A DNA stretch of 64,000 nucleotides from Cristatella mucedo (lineage: Eukaryota > Bryozoa > Phylactolaemata > Cristatellidae). Below, piece after piece: positions 33,610 through 45,489 of this stretch. The DNA lies in the NCBI GenBank assembly GCA_009760855.2, contig WPIO01000006.1, positions 3,962,501-4,026,500 of the forward strand, read 5' to 3'. The position numbers and the translations under genes are program-made. Numbering within the stretch: the first letter of the stretch is position 1; every line of letters starts with the position of its first letter. Below the pieces are notes generated by a model. That model did not search any database, was not told the DNA's origin, and was given only the letters and a program-made list of their open reading frames with translations.

Positions 33610-33650
<41 letters not shown>
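33610..33650 (+). repeat. (CT)n microsatellite
   Basis: About 40 bp, flanked by more irregular CT-rich sequence to 33780. Confidence 0.93.
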
Positions 33651-33652
<2 letters not shown>

Positions 33653-33856
33653 CACCTGTCTCTGTCAATTTGTTTCCCCATGTGTGTGCGAGTGTCTCCC
33701 TCTCTCTGTTTTTATCTCTCTGTCTCTCTTTTCTCAGCCACTCTCTCCCTCTCTCTCTTACATTTTTTTCTGCCTCACTCTCGGTCTTTGTGTGTGTGTC
33801 TATGTCTGTGTGCTGGAGATGCTGTCTTTGGTTTTGCTCATGTGCCTGCTGCTTAG

Positions 33857-33992
33857 GCGTAAGTTCGCAGATGAGAAGGGGAAACAGAGACTGAGTCTGA
33901 TTCGTGTTGACATTGCTTACACACCAGGTGCGGCTCGTCCAAGTCCTTTCGTGTTTGGCGCGAATGAGGGAGCCCGCAAAATCGTCTACCAG
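33857..33992 (+). CDS. Candidate exon, unrecognised gene
   Basis: Acceptor cctgctgcttag after a long pyrimidine-rich stretch, donor TACCAG|GTGAAC. One base plus 45 codons: RKFADEKGKQRLSLIRVDIA, YTPGAARPSPFVFGANEGAR, KIVYQ. Balanced, non-repetitive composition. Ends in phase 0, which does not fit the next accepted exon (37281), so at least one exon between them is missing or the two are unrelated. Confidence 0.5.
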
Positions 33993-34652
33993 GTGAACGA
34001 ATGGCTTTTCCATTTTGTCTCGTCCTGAGTTGGAGTATATGCAGTGGCAGAGTCAGGATTTCTATCCTGGGGGGGGGGGGGTTATGTAGGGCCCGAGACT
34101 CACAAGATTTTCAAGTAGGCGGGCTAGACGTGCATAGCAAAGCATCCTAGTCTTTACTCGACACGAACTCGGCAGTACCTCATTCAATGATATTAAGAAT
34201 ACTTTCCTGGTCGGTAACGGTCGCGAGGCATAGTAATGCGGGAAATAGGCATAGGAATGTGGCATAGGAATGTGGGGAAAGGCCTCCGCCCCTCTCCTGG
34301 CTCCACCACTATATATATATATATGTATAACTCACCATTCATTTTAAGGCTAAGGGTTGCCTTTGGTGGAAAGAACAGTTATAGATTCAAGGTGAAGACT
34401 TGAGTCTGCTAAAGCAGGGTATTAAAAGATTTCGCATTAGCTAGCATAGCACAATGAGGTACACTCGCTGCTGTCTCTGAATAGACACTTCGATGGATCG
34501 GCAAAACTTGTTTCCTATGGACAGGTGGAGCTTCTACAACGTACAGTAAAGCCAAGTGAGCGAGCTTGGCTTTACTCTGATTCTATGAGTACATTCCTTA
34601 GGTTTGCACAAATAAGGTATGACAAATGCTTGCCTGATTGACAGCCACACAA

Positions 34653-34752
34653 ATCCGGGCAAACATTGAAACATCAGATCTTGTTGGAGGATTATGTAAT
34701 AATTGTAAAACTTTCTTGGAAGCTGCTGGCCCCCAAATTTCTAATGATCTTG
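34653..34752 (+). CDS. Possible exon (weak)
   Basis: Acceptor ttgcctgattgacag at 34642. The frame TQIRANIETSDLVGGLCNNC KTFLEAAGPQ is open and looks coding, but no good donor exists before the CT-rich array starting at about 34760. An alternative frame is also open here. Confidence 0.25.
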
Positions 34753-35050
34753 CAAGTGTCCCCCTCTCTTCTTTCCCCTCTCTTTATTTCTCTATCTCAT
34801 TCGCTTACTCTCATTCTCACTTTATTTCCACCCACCTCTCTCTCCCTCTCTCTCCCTCTCCCTCTCCTCCCCTCTTTCTCTCTCTCTTTCTCTCCCTCCC
34901 TCACTCTGTCTCTCCCTCTCTCTCTTTCACTACTACCACTCTCTCCCCGGACCTTTCCATACTCTCACTATCTCTTCCTTTCACTCTTCCTTCTCTTGTC
35001 TTTATCACTGTCTGTGTTTCTTCTCACTTTATCTCCATCTGTGTGTGTGT

Positions 35051-35154
<104 letters not shown>

Positions 35155-35173
35155 GTTTCTCTCCCTGTCTCTG

Positions 35174-35369
<196 letters not shown>

Positions 35370-37131
35370 GTGCGTGCGTGCGTGTGAGTGTGAGTGTGCG
35401 TGTCTATGTGTATGTTGTCTCTCCTATCTCACTCTTGTGTGTGTGCCGGGGCTCAAATTCAGACATGCCTGCATAAGCTGCTTCGGATTAATCATTGCAC
35501 AATCACTGGCCTAAGTCATCGACGTGCCTGGTATGCCCAAGTTAATGTGAAGGGCAGCATGTACCAGTAAGTCTATTTAGGAAAGGTGATCTGCCAGGAA
35601 GCAGTTAGCACAGGCTGCTTAGTGCCTGTGAATGAATCATTCCCGGGCACAGCCTGCACACAAGTAATCCTTCGGATTTAAGCCGAGAACAAAGGTAACT
35701 TGTTCTTAAGAGCTGGCGATGCTAACATTCCACCCTGGGAACGTCCTGGCAAATGCAGTGAGCTGCCCTAACTTGAACGCTTGACTGCAGTCACTATGAC
35801 CTGCGTTAATAAGTGGACAGACAGTCTGGGGATTCTGTCTCTGGCTGATTGCTTGCAATCGTTAAGCCCCTTGCCGACCTGCACACCGGCCTCTTCCTTT
35901 CACGGCTGCTCATCGCGAGCCTTTTCGTACGCACCGACATACATTTAGATAACGACTGTCAGATAGCACATGTTCGCACACGCCTGCCTCTTTCCTTCTC
36001 CGGACGCAGGCATTTGCACCCACCCTCTACCGTGTGTGGTCGTTGCCTGGGGAGCCGGCACCTGCTGCTGTTGCTGGCACCTGCTGCTGTTGCACTGCAA
36101 TGGGCACCCGTTAAGATCCGAGACTTTCTCGACTGCTGCTTGCATCCGGCCTGCGGCTTTCCACCCTGCAGCCGGCGGCCGATTTGTAGAGAGGGAGGAA
36201 GAGAGGCAGTGGCACAGCATCCGGGCTATTGCTGACAGGGGATTAGTCTTGCTCTTTACCTCTCTGATGCTGTTTTGCCTGGGCGTGGCTGGGCAAGCCT
36301 GAGCAGCCGGATAAAGGGCTAACGGCCGGCATTGTTGAGCGTCGGCGTCGTAGACCGACGGGTCTCTTAGAGGCCTCTGCTCCCTCAACCGTTCTGAGAA
36401 TCTTTGCCTGGCGAATAATAGTGCTGCACTCTATTTTCGTCGAGTCTCAAACGTAAGTGCTTGTGTGGGGGAGATACACGGATCGGCAACCGACGTGCTG
36501 AATTCCTAAACCGCATCGATATGCTAAAAGTTGGCTTCGTTTGTGAAAACTAAACATGTTGGTATTGCTCGGTGGGTTAGTTCTCTACTGTGTCAGAGCA
36601 AGCCAGCCCAGGTTGGTCTGGCTTGTGAGTTCCTTTTTTACGTTATTGCCCGGCATGGTAATGCACAATGTGAGTGTATTCGCAGTTAAAATTAGTTGAA
36701 ATATAGTTAAAATTAGAGTTGAGCCGCACCACGATCTTCCAGTGTGTTGATCTGCCTCGATCATCAGCAAAAAATGCGACCAGTGGACCCCCTCTGATTT
36801 CACAGCTTTCGGAATGGCACTGGCATGTTGTATAGACCAAGTAAGTTTGAGACATTCGCCCGGAAGGAATTCGACAGCACCCGGGTAAATATGTACTTTG
36901 CTTCGTGGGGATGTAAGCACGCTTTAAAAAAAATGGGTTTTCTTGACGGTGTCATCTGAGCAGCCGTAGTTGCTTAAGAGAATTGCCGACGTTGTGTCAC
37001 ACGCACGGCATATTTTGGTCGGGGTTTGTGTCCGATGCTTCTCCGTGTTAATCCCTTGTCGCGAGTCTCGTGAAGCACCCGTCGCAGTCGTGCTAAGAAA
37101 GGGCAGCAGGTTTTGCTTTCTCAGTCTGACT

Positions 37132-37244
<113 letters not shown>

Positions 37245-37280
37245 TTCAGGGCCGTTCTGGGCGTCCACACGACCCTTCAG

Positions 37281-37348
37281 TGACTGGCTGGCCTGGGCAA
37301 GGCAGTGTCATTGAAGTTGCCAAGGAAAAACAGCTGCTGCAGTTCAAG
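37281..37348 (+). CDS. Candidate exon 1 of unrecognised plus-strand gene
   Basis: Acceptor acgacccttcag, donor TTCAAG|GTGAGC (strong). Two bases plus 22 codons: TGWPGQGSVIEVAKEKQLLQ FK. The other two frames are closed. It ends in phase 0 and joins the next exon cleanly after a 197-bp intron. Confidence 0.6.
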
Positions 37349-37545
37349 GTGAGCAGTAGGAGCAGCCTGGCACCCTTGCAGGTATGCTGGTGTATTATTG
37401 ACATGCCTGCTGTCTGGTTGATGTTAGATTCTGCGAATCAATCGCTTTCCTACCTTTGGGGCTCTGGATGACCTTTAGGAGATTTGTGGCAGTACGGTAC
37501 CGTATGTACACAACATTGAGGCTGACCTCAATAGCTGGCTTGCAG

Positions 37546-37630
37546 TTCGCAGCAGACGACTTTCCAGGATATTTCCTCACCAGTTCTCTATTGTATCAGG
37601 ACCAGCAGCTGCAGCATGCCCAACATTTTC
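37546..37630 (+). CDS. Candidate exon 2 of unrecognised plus-strand gene
   Basis: Acceptor agctggcttgcag, phase 0. Encodes FAADDFPGYFLTSSLLYQDQ QLQHAQHF and leaves one base before GTAATT. The acceptor is good and the donor moderate. Gln-rich amphipathic helix at the end. Confidence 0.55.
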
Positions 37631-38477
37631 GTAATTAATAACTCTGTTGCCCGGGATGAGCATGTCTATTCTTTTTTCAAGCTTGCATATAACTGCGAGT
37701 TTGTGTGGCCTGATTGCTGACACCGACCGCTATATGGCTGCTGTTGGGTTTTTGCACAGTTGCTTGCTGAAGCAGACTCAAATATGGCAAGGAGATGGTG
37801 CTTGCTTGAACCCCGATTTGCTTACCAGGTGAAAAAAATGTGAAATGAGCCAGTTTTTCAGTTTCTTTAGCAACCGGGTTTCTACAGAGCTGGTATTTGT
37901 CCAAGGGTATTATTGTATCACCCTTAAAAAATTGCTAAGATAAGGCTTACTAGATGTGCCAAGTATCCCAATCCCTAAAAACGCATCCCATCGGCTGCAT
38001 CAGGCTATGTGTCGCCTGTATGAATCGAGGGTTTGAAGTGAAGACCTGTTTGAATCAAGGGTTTGAAGCCAAGATGTTGCATACTTACACAGTGGTAGGC
38101 CAGACATGGTTCAAAATACTGCAAGATGTTGATGGAGCGGTTAAAAGAAAAACAAGCAAATAGCGTTAGTGATTAAAAAGGAACTAAAATGGCTGTATAC
38201 AGGTTTTTCTGGGTCTTGCTTGACTTGCTCAGAGGGCCAAACGAAGGTGCTAAATTTAGCTTCCATGTCATAGTCTCAAAGGACACGAGATTCCAGCAGA
38301 TCCGTATAGTTTAGGCCTCTCAGATGTATGCCAAAACTTACTAACACTTTATAGTGTTCTGTAGCTATTTTTTCATCAGAAAACGTAGTTGGGTGGTTTG
38401 TCTCTCCAACTGCACCATCAATTTCTTTAGAAGTCTCGATTCCTGTCTGGCCTTCCTCTGTCCATACAAAAGATCAG

Positions 38478-38541
38478 ATGCCTATGACTTGACCGTTCCT
38501 GAAAAAGTGCCCGACTCAGTCATCGAGATGCATTTTCGAAG
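38478..38541 (+). CDS. Candidate exon 3 of unrecognised plus-strand gene (weak donor)
   Basis: Acceptor aaaagatcag after a pyrimidine stretch. Two bases complete the previous codon, then AYDLTVPEKVPDSVIEMHFR. Donor CGAAG|GTTATT is poor. Its phase fits both neighbours. An alternative acceptor at 38379 gives NVVGWFVSPTAPSISLEV, also in phase but without a donor. Confidence 0.4.
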
Positions 38542-38872
38542 GTTATTGTGGCCACATCCCTAATTTTTACTCTGCCATGCTCTGTGATGGATGGTGCAAC
38601 CAAAATCATCCTTTCGAAAACGATACGACATCCAAACCGGCTTGAAACCACCAAACAAGTTCACGCTTTTCGCCTTGAGTAGGGAAATCGAGAGAGCAGA
38701 GGGCAAAATATGCAAAAAAAACATTGCCTCCTTCTATTAAGCTACCGACCGTTAGCCTTTCTCGACCCTGATTTTGTAAACTCAGAACATATTGAGATTT
38801 TTTGGACTGCAGGGTATGAGGATGTTTTGGGCCAGGCCGCTCACTCGTGTGCGTGCATGTGTGCGTGCGTGC

Positions 38873-38876
38873 GTGC

Positions 38877-38914
<38 letters not shown>
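38873..38914 (+). repeat. (GT)n microsatellite
   Basis: About 40 bp preceded by GTGC units. Confidence 0.93.
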
Positions 38915-38919
<5 letters not shown>

Positions 38920-38935
38920 CGTACCGTATATAATA

Positions 38936-39240
38936 ATAACATTAATAATAGCACACTTGATAAGCGCCCTCAGAGAACTCAATCTCTTTCTAGGTGCTTT
39001 ACATTTGCTGCAAAGGAAACACGATCGAATGGTTAGTAGTAGTATGCTCGATAAACAGCAATAATAAAAATGGTTAGGGGGACTTGCACAGGGTCAGCAT
39101 GCAACTGTGGTTAGTGGCAGCATGCAGTGTCAGCAAATGTAAAGGATTTGAGGTTTGTACGAGGTATAGCTAAACAGTTAGATTCCGGAAAGCGAGTGGT
39201 ACGGTGCTTAGCCTGGTGAGGGGAGTAGATCTCATAGGTA
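38936..39240 (-). mobile_element. CR1/L2-type LINE 3' end (copy J)
   Basis: Tail complement gcgccctcagagaactcaat ctctttctaggtgctttaca at 38964-39003, 3' UTR, then the C-terminal RT end (complement of PRTNLKSF at 39143-39165 and YLSDLLP near 39220). Much of the UTR is deleted. Starts right beside the GT array. Confidence 0.85.
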
Positions 39241-39652
39241 GGCTGCAGCCAAAGCATACCTGTGATACATGTGATACCTGTGATACCTGCATACATTGTA
39301 TACCTGTTTATGGGGTATACCTGTATCTCTCTTTTTGTTTACCTTACCCTTTCTGTATGTGTTAATGTGTATTGCACACGTACGTGAATGTATCTGTCTG
39401 TCCGTCTGGTTCTCTTACCCACACCGGTCAGGTGTATCTCTCCTTTCGAGCTTAGACATATGGAGTGTGCTTCAAGGATTCATATGTGCCGAGGCTGATT
39501 TTGGTCCTGCTACTGATCTTGGCACCTGCTATCCTGCTGTTCTGGACTGGGATAGCTCCCCTGCTTGCTTCATCCTCAGCCGCTCTCTCACTGTAGCCAT
39601 TCTCTCTGCTGTTGCTTTGCTGTGTGGGTGCACGTTGTATGCACGCGGGCAG

Positions 39653-39815
39653 AAGGAAGGAGGGGGCCCAGCAGGTCTTGGTCCCCTTAGACCGACCTCA
39701 AGGGCCTTATCAGGTTGCATGCCGTCCACCAGCCACTTCGCCTTCCCACGAGTTTCTGCGTCTGGAAAGGTCACTTCTTGGCTTAATCCATTCTATGCCT
39801 ATGGTTGCGAGGGAA
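39653..39815 (+). CDS. Candidate exon 4 of unrecognised plus-strand gene
   Basis: Acceptor acgcgggcag, donor GGGAA|GTATGC. One base plus 54 codons. Key parts: RKEGAQQVLVPLDRPQGPYQ, ACRPPATSPSHEFLRLERSL, LGLIHSMPMVARE. Looks like conserved globular protein. Another frame is also open for 184 codons over this region (39296-39850), but its sequence is hydrophobic and motif-free. Confidence 0.6.
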
Positions 39816-40946
39816 GTATGCTTGTGTGTTGGACACGCGGTGTTTTGTGATACACATACTGTGTACTTTTAACCCATAGAAAGTTGCCCTGGCTTGCTTG
39901 TGATTGGCAGTCGAGAGAACTCTCCAGGTAGCCACCCACCATATAGTGTCCTCTACTTTGCAAAGTTGCTGGCTCTATTGCATTAAATTAGATCTTTTTT
40001 GCTGCGACTTGACTCTGGATAGAGGTGCCATTTCGTTCGTAAAAGCAATTTAAGTTAAACAGTTAGCCGGATTTACATGTAGTGCTACAACAGTCCTGTG
40101 CATGGCATCTCAGGGGCTGGCAGATAAGAAAGAAGGGTATGCCATGTCTGCCTCGTAAGTTGATCCTACAAACTCTGACGCTAGGGACGGTTTCCGAGGT
40201 TCTCTCTGACGGCATAGGCTTTGTGTGAGGTTCAGCTGGCTGATTTTATTGTTGATGTTGCTGAGAGGTTTCATCGCGACATCCAAGTAATAGAAAATGA
40301 CTAGACAGAAAGATTGATTGCAACTATATTTGCTCGTCCTTCCTGCTGTATCCTGGTTTCAATATCTTCTGCCGAGTTTTGGGGGTATTTACGTGGTATT
40401 TACTAAGGTTTTCGTGGCACCTGTACTTTCAACCATATGCAACACTTCTAAAGAGTATACGATCGTACGAGATTCAATGTAATTCTTATGCCACAGATAC
40501 GAAATTCTAGCCTTTCTATTTTGACCCACATGAGGCTGGCTCGGCAATTCGCAGTCTAAATTCCTGCCTTTCGAAGATTTGTTCCAGGCCATCTAATCTC
40601 TTTTTATATTAAAATGATGACAACAACAGAACTGCTGCTGAAAGGCAGACTTAAATATGGTAACTATCCATGCTTTCTGGCTTGGCAAAAGTAGTTCCAT
40701 AATTGCATCTTAGCAATTCCCTTTTTGACACTCAGGGTTATATGAACGGTTTACATGGTCCTTCCATCTTGCACGTTCAGGCTGTAACTCCTATTAGGGA
40801 CTATCTGGTGTGCTTCATGATGGAAGGGTTGGTTCATGACCCGATTTCTTCAAAAGTATTTAATTATACTTGCTCCTTGATGGGATGTAAAAAAATGTTG
40901 AAACTACTGCAAGCAGTTCTGAATCGGCAACCCGGATTGTTGAAAG

Positions 40947-41031
40947 CTCTTCCCCGAGGAGTGTCAATGGTATCCTGTCAAGCAGCCAATTGAGTTTGAC
41001 GAATTTCTAACTGCACTTAAGAGTCATAAGG
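40947..41031 (+). CDS. Candidate exon 5 of unrecognised plus-strand gene
   Basis: Encodes LFPEECQWYPVKQPIEFDEF LTALKSHK and leaves one base before GTATGT (strong donor). The acceptor gttgaaag has little pyrimidine tract, but an in-frame TGA just upstream forces the exon to start near here. Enters in phase 0 as required by exon 4. Confidence 0.6.
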
Positions 41032-41092
41032 GTATGTTCCTCTCCTACGTGTACCCAATCTGAACTTAACTTGCAATTATGTATCCTAGCAG

Positions 41093-41235
41093 GTATGCTT
41101 GATCGCCTTCAAAGGAAATTGGCCGTTGGGCAGAGGCTCGAGCTACCGCTTGCCTCTAACCCCTTCTTGCTGGAGAGAATAGAAGCAGCAGAGTGTGCTT
41201 TGCACTCGCGCGATTACCAGCCAGCCCGTCTCCCT
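41093..41235 (+). CDS. Candidate exon 6 of unrecognised plus-strand gene (right end uncertain)
   Basis: Acceptor tatcctagcag, only 61 bp after the previous exon. GT completes the Gly codon, then MLDRLQRKLAVGQRLELPLA and SNPFLLERIEAAECALHSRD YQPA. The frame remains open to a stop at 41524, but coding character fades after about 41235, and several GTs (41277, 41288) could be donors. Confidence 0.5.
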
Positions 41236-41239
41236 CTCT

Positions 41240-42420
41240 TCTTCTCCAGGCTGCTCTGGCTCGGCAGTAGCTCGGCGGTAGCGTTGTCAGCCTTGGTTCA
41301 TATTGTAGCAGCCTGGGCCAAGGGTCTTTCGGTTTGCAAATTTGGTACCCCGGAGATCATTGCCCACAAGAGTCTCTTTCTTCCGACGAGCCGCCAGAAA
41401 CAAACTTTCGGTGGTGCCACAGCAGTGTACTCCCCCCACTCACCCCTTAGGTATCCCCCACCTAACCCTAAACCCCTAACTGCTGGGCTGCTCTTGATCC
41501 AAGTGCAGCCTGCCAGCACTTGTTGAGCTGTTGTTTTGCTTTTGCCGGCTGCCTAAGCCTTGCAGGCATCTGTACTTAACTAGCTGTTGGGTTTCTTGAG
41601 CCAAAGGGCCGCTCGAACATACCCATTCAACAAAAGTCTGTCTTTGTGAAGCAGTGGCAGCATGAGGTGGCCAGCTTTGTGAGCTGGCCTAGCCAAGGTG
41701 CAGAACTTTGCTTTGTGCTAGTCGTCTGAAGCTTCGCCCTCTGCTTTTGTGCTACGGTTTTGCTGCAGGGGGAGGGGAGAGGAGGTCATGTTCCTGCAGC
41801 AGAGCAATCTTTCGGATGGTATTGCACTCTCGCGGATAAGAAGGCGGTTTATTGCTGAAGAGCCGTCGATGGCTGGGTGGATCGGTGGTCGGTTCTCGAC
41901 ATGGTTGGAATGGCAGGGGATCAGTGACTCAGCAGTTTTTTGCCCAGTCGAGGCCAATCGAGCCGCTGGCTCCTCTGTGCTGATCTTGGGTTCTATCCGG
42001 CAGCTGAGACCCTGCTGGGTCTCAGCTGCCGTCTGCTGCTTCTACCGCAGGAGCTGCTGACCCGATCAAACTTCGGCTGGCAGCCTGATTTGCTCTACTT
42101 TCCGAAGGTTGAGCCACCTGACCTGTTCTGCATCGCTGCCGATGGATGGGAGTGGCCTGACGGCTGTGCACTCTCGGAGGGAGCTCTCTGCCCAGCTCAG
42201 GCCGTGCCGGGCAGAGCTGTGCCTCGATCTCATCTCGGTCGACGAGTCCGGGGGGGGGGGGGCTTCCGAGTACCGACTGCAAGAGGCTGGCCGACAGGGC
42301 GATTGCAGGTGCCGATGGCAGACTTGCTGCTTCGACTCAATTTGCAAAGCCAGCACTTGTACCTAATTGGGCGGCTTATTTATTGCTGGCCAGGATTTAT
42401 GTGAAGGACAAAGCGAAGGG
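41240..42420. other. Downstream of the unrecognised gene, no firm feature
   Basis: Overlapping short frames on both strands. A G run of 12 lies at about 42249-42262. taaccctaaacccctaac at 41463-41480 resembles telomere-type repeats but is only three units. Confidence 0.4.
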
Positions 42421-42422
42421 GC

Positions 42423-43490
42423 TTGACCAAGTTGGAAGCTACGAAAATTTGGGTACAACTGCAGGCAGTCGAGCCTGTCGATGAGCTGCCCTCGGAATCT
42501 GCTGCTGCAACTGAGAAACTGAATGCTTGTCTTGCCGATATTCGATCCCGGATGTCGGAAAACTTCCTGAAATTAAGTGATGATAAAACCGAACTGCTGC
42601 TCATAGGACACCCTAAGAGTGTGGCTGGATTAAAAGGCTTTGCTATTCTAATAGGTGATGCTATTGTGCGACGATCACCACGTGCTCGAAATTTAGGTGT
42701 CGTGTTCGACAGCTGCCTCGATTTCAAAAGCTTCATTCAGAAGACTGCTTCTACAGCTAGCCACAGCATCCGATCCCTATCCAAGATTAGGAGCTGTCTT
42801 CCACAGTGGGGCAAACAATTTAACTAGCTCCTTAGTTCTGCCTCAGCTTGATTGTTGTAATTTCCTTTTGGCTGGGCTGGCGAAGAAAGCAACTAGGCCA
42901 CTGCAGCTGGCTATGAATATGGCTGCCAGGCTAGTCTTCAAGACCCAGAGGGTTGAGCACGTGTCTCCTTCGCTAAAAGAGCCGGATGGCTGCCGGTTGA
43001 TACACGGATACAGAGCAAAGTTCTCACACTTTCCAACACGGCCCACCACGGCTTGGCTTCTTCGTACCTAGCTGAACTGCTGCACACCAGTTTCAGCCTC
43101 TTCGCCCCCCAGGTCCTTTATTAACAATACATTAGCTGTTCCATTCCTCTGCTTAAAGACCGTTAGGGACTGAAGCTTTAGCTCTGCAGGTCCTAGACCG
43201 TGGAACTCGCTTCCAGGGTTCTTACGCAACGACAACTACTCTCCTGCTGCCGACTATGGCTCATTCTTTCCAGCGGTCCTGAGCTGCTACTTCCGTGCTA
43301 CTGACTACCTCAACTGCTCTCGTGACTCTGCTATGCTTCCCACTTTCTCTTTGCTGCGTGAGACGAAGTCTGTTGGCAACCAAATGCGTACCGAAAGCTG
43401 CTTAAGCTGTGAGTTCGCTATACAAAACTCTCCTGTGTAACACCCACATAGTCTTTACGGCTTTGTGGAGTTACAGACGGAGATACATTA
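42423..43490 (+). mobile_element. L2-like LINE 3' fragment, second family
   Basis: Frame 42423-42827: LNACLADIRSRMSENFLKLS, DDKTELLLIGHPK, ARNLGVVFDSCLDFKSFIQK. Then, in another frame, LPQLDCCNFLLAGLAKKATR PLQLAMNMAARLV. These RT C-terminal motifs are closer to vertebrate-type L2 elements than to copies A-E. Several frameshifts follow. The 3' end has TACAT repeats (43482-43500) in place of the ATT tail. Inactive. Confidence 0.85.
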
Positions 43491-43499
43491 CATTACATT

Positions 43500-44270
43500 G
43501 AAAGGAACGTGAAAGTGCTGCTGTATAGACCATTGATTGCCATCCATAAAGCACAGCACTCGCTGTGGCAAATGTAGCTCATCTGTCACTGTAGCCGAAC
43601 GAAATATCGCCGCGATTTTTATTTTGGTGCATCCCTTCGCTTACTTATGTAGATAACAGCGCCCAGAGTCCGGATTTGCCTTCGACTACTTGGCTTCTTG
43701 ACTGTCAGCAATACGAAGGTGGGCCTTTTATCCTGCTGAGTATGGCGTTTGCACCGTGCGATGGTGGCCCATTTACTCGCCGACCTTTTGCTGAGTACTT
43801 GCCTGCCGAACTTGTTCTGTAGACACGTTGTGCCGATAGTTAGGTAGCTGTGCGGAAATTTAGAAAATCGATAGTCCCATTAACTGCACCAAATTAGAGA
43901 CCGCTGTCCAGTCTGTGAGTCCTTAGGTCGGCTCTCAGCCACGGCTGGAGTCTTTAATAGAGCCGCTCTCTTCGAAAGGAGCTTGCATAGTTAGCTGGCT
44001 CAATTGTATAATTGTGGAGCATCCAATGATTTTTCGATCCGGCGACTTTGGGCTGCTGTCAAGTATTCATGCATTTAGGCTTCCTGTTTGAAGGTCGCTT
44101 AGTTTTGCTTGTAATGTCACTCGGCAGTAGTTGGTAAGCACTTCCAGCCAACATTCGGATACTGTTCGCAGACTGGATACTGTGCTGGACGAAAGCTCAC
44201 CTGCTTTGAAAAAGCTATCAAATAGACGTGCATGGCCTGACCATTGAGAACATGACAAATCTGGTTTAAG
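43500..44270. other. No feature recognised
   Basis: No tRNA box, LINE tail or splice-flanked frame seen. Confidence 0.4.
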
Positions 44271-44274
44271 GGGT

Positions 44275-44735
44275 AATGTCAAGAAAATACTTAAAAAAGA
44301 AATTGGTCCGGCGATCGATTAATTGTTTAGGGTACCTTTCAATAGCCAAAAATTTGAGATTGGCTCGGAAGTTCTGATGACTTCCACCTAAAAGAAAACT
44401 GATTATGCAAACCATATCTAACCCGTATGTACGCCGGAAGCAACATATCTGCAAATACAATTTTTACCGATCTCTGCAGCATATGCGACTTGTATCCCAA
44501 CCAACTTGTTGAACCTTGGTAGATTAAGGTAAATTTGTGAAACTTGTTGAGGTGCATGCTTGCGACGTTTATACAGCTTCATTTTTAGAGTAACTTGATG
44601 CTATGTACATTCCACACTTGGCTAATACTTAATGTATCAGAGTGAAATTTGAGTTCTGCTCTTCATGCTTGATATTTTTCTAGAAAAATGTCTGGTTTCG
44701 GTCCGATAGATTTTGCTATACATATCCATGATTGC
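44275..44735 (+). repeat. Unidentified interspersed repeat, copy 2 of 3
   Basis: Same order of landmarks as 6985-7455: gtcaagaaaatact, ggaagttctgatgacttcca, gatctctgcagcatatgcga, cttgtatcccaacc, cttgttgaggtgcatgcttg, tatacagcttcattttt, ggtttcggtccgatag. Same orientation as copies 1 and 3. Immediately followed by an inverted piece of its own end. Confidence 0.75.
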
Positions 44736-44749
44736 AGAAAATACAGCTC

Positions 44750-44840
44750 TTGGTGGTTCGATAACACGTAGAGCAAAACTTATCCGACCGAAATCAGAAA
44801 TAATGAGAAACTGCAATAGTGAAATCCTAATGAGTCGCTT
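44750..44840 (-). repeat. Inverted partial copy of the same repeat
   Basis: The complement reads tttctgatttcggtcggata agttttgct, matching the 3' end of copy 3 (tttctgattttggttggatg cgttttgct) and the mirror end of copy 2. The two ends face each other across about 60 bp. Confidence 0.65.
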
Positions 44841-45052
44841 CGACACCAAAGTAAGCAGAGGCGATGGACGAACGTTCGGGATTGGCTGACAGTTCCGTCG
44901 TACCAGTCTGGCTGTCAAAAGGAGGTGTGGCGTCCCAGCCTCAGATCGCCTGCTACCCAGCTACACTCGCATGCTGCTTCGTGCTACATTCCTGACTGGG
45001 TAGAATGACTAGTCAGAGGTAACTTTGTTGGTCGTACCGAAAATAAATCTTG

Positions 45053-45235
45053 GTGAGCCGTATTGGCTCACTAGGTATTGTGGTTGCTATTCACGACCTC
45101 GGCCCGAGCTCGTGGGTTCGAATCCTGTGGTGGGTGATCCTTTATCACTGCTTCAAGCGGTGGTAGTAGCCCTAAAGGCTCTTCTGTCGCTATGCAAAAG
45201 AGGCTGCTGAATCAGCTAGTATTTATTCATTTTAA
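45053..45235 (+). mobile_element. tRNA-derived SINE, family 1 (good copy)
   Basis: Starts gagccgtattggctcactag. B box cgtgggttcgaatcctgtgg, body cttcaagcggtggtagtagc, tail ctgtcgctatgcaaaagagg ctgctgaatcagctagtatt. Closest to an apparent consensus. Confidence 0.87.
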
Positions 45236-45486
45236 GAAGGGCTTGCCGAGGCGTCCTTCGTGGATCTATCATCTCTGCGTATAGTTGAATTTTTGTCCGC
45301 TTTTATGTGGGTTTTTACCCTAGCGTCCTCGAAGCCATTGGCCTTGTGCACCTTGCTGAGCAGCTGCTCTGCCATGGTGGCCGCGTGGGTATTGATTTGG
45401 CACTTTATGTCTTTTCGCTCTATGATTCCTTTATGTATTGCACATCGTATCATATGTCGTAACAACCACATAGTTCCGTGTATCAT
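45232..45486 (-). CDS. Possible coding frame or exon (weak)
   Basis: 84-codon minus-strand frame with hydrophilic, protein-like text (KANGFEDARVKTHIKADK) and a possible GTAAAA donor inside. No homolog recognised, and the plus-strand frame across the same bases is also open. Could be a retrocopy remnant. Confidence 0.2.
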   Translation of the reverse strand: MIHGTMWLLRHMIRCAIHKGIIERKDIKCQINTHAATMAEQLLSKVHKANGFEDARVKTHIKADKNSTIRRDDRSTKDASASPS

Positions 45487-45489
45487 GTA

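Noticed and set aside
38380-38490. Alternative exon reading NVVGWFVSPTAPSISLEV
   Set aside because: Good acceptor and in phase, but no usable donor before a stop; the overlapping 38478 exon fits both neighbours.
41458-41480. Telomere-like taaccctaaacccctaac
   Set aside because: Only about three imperfect units; not enough for an interstitial telomere.
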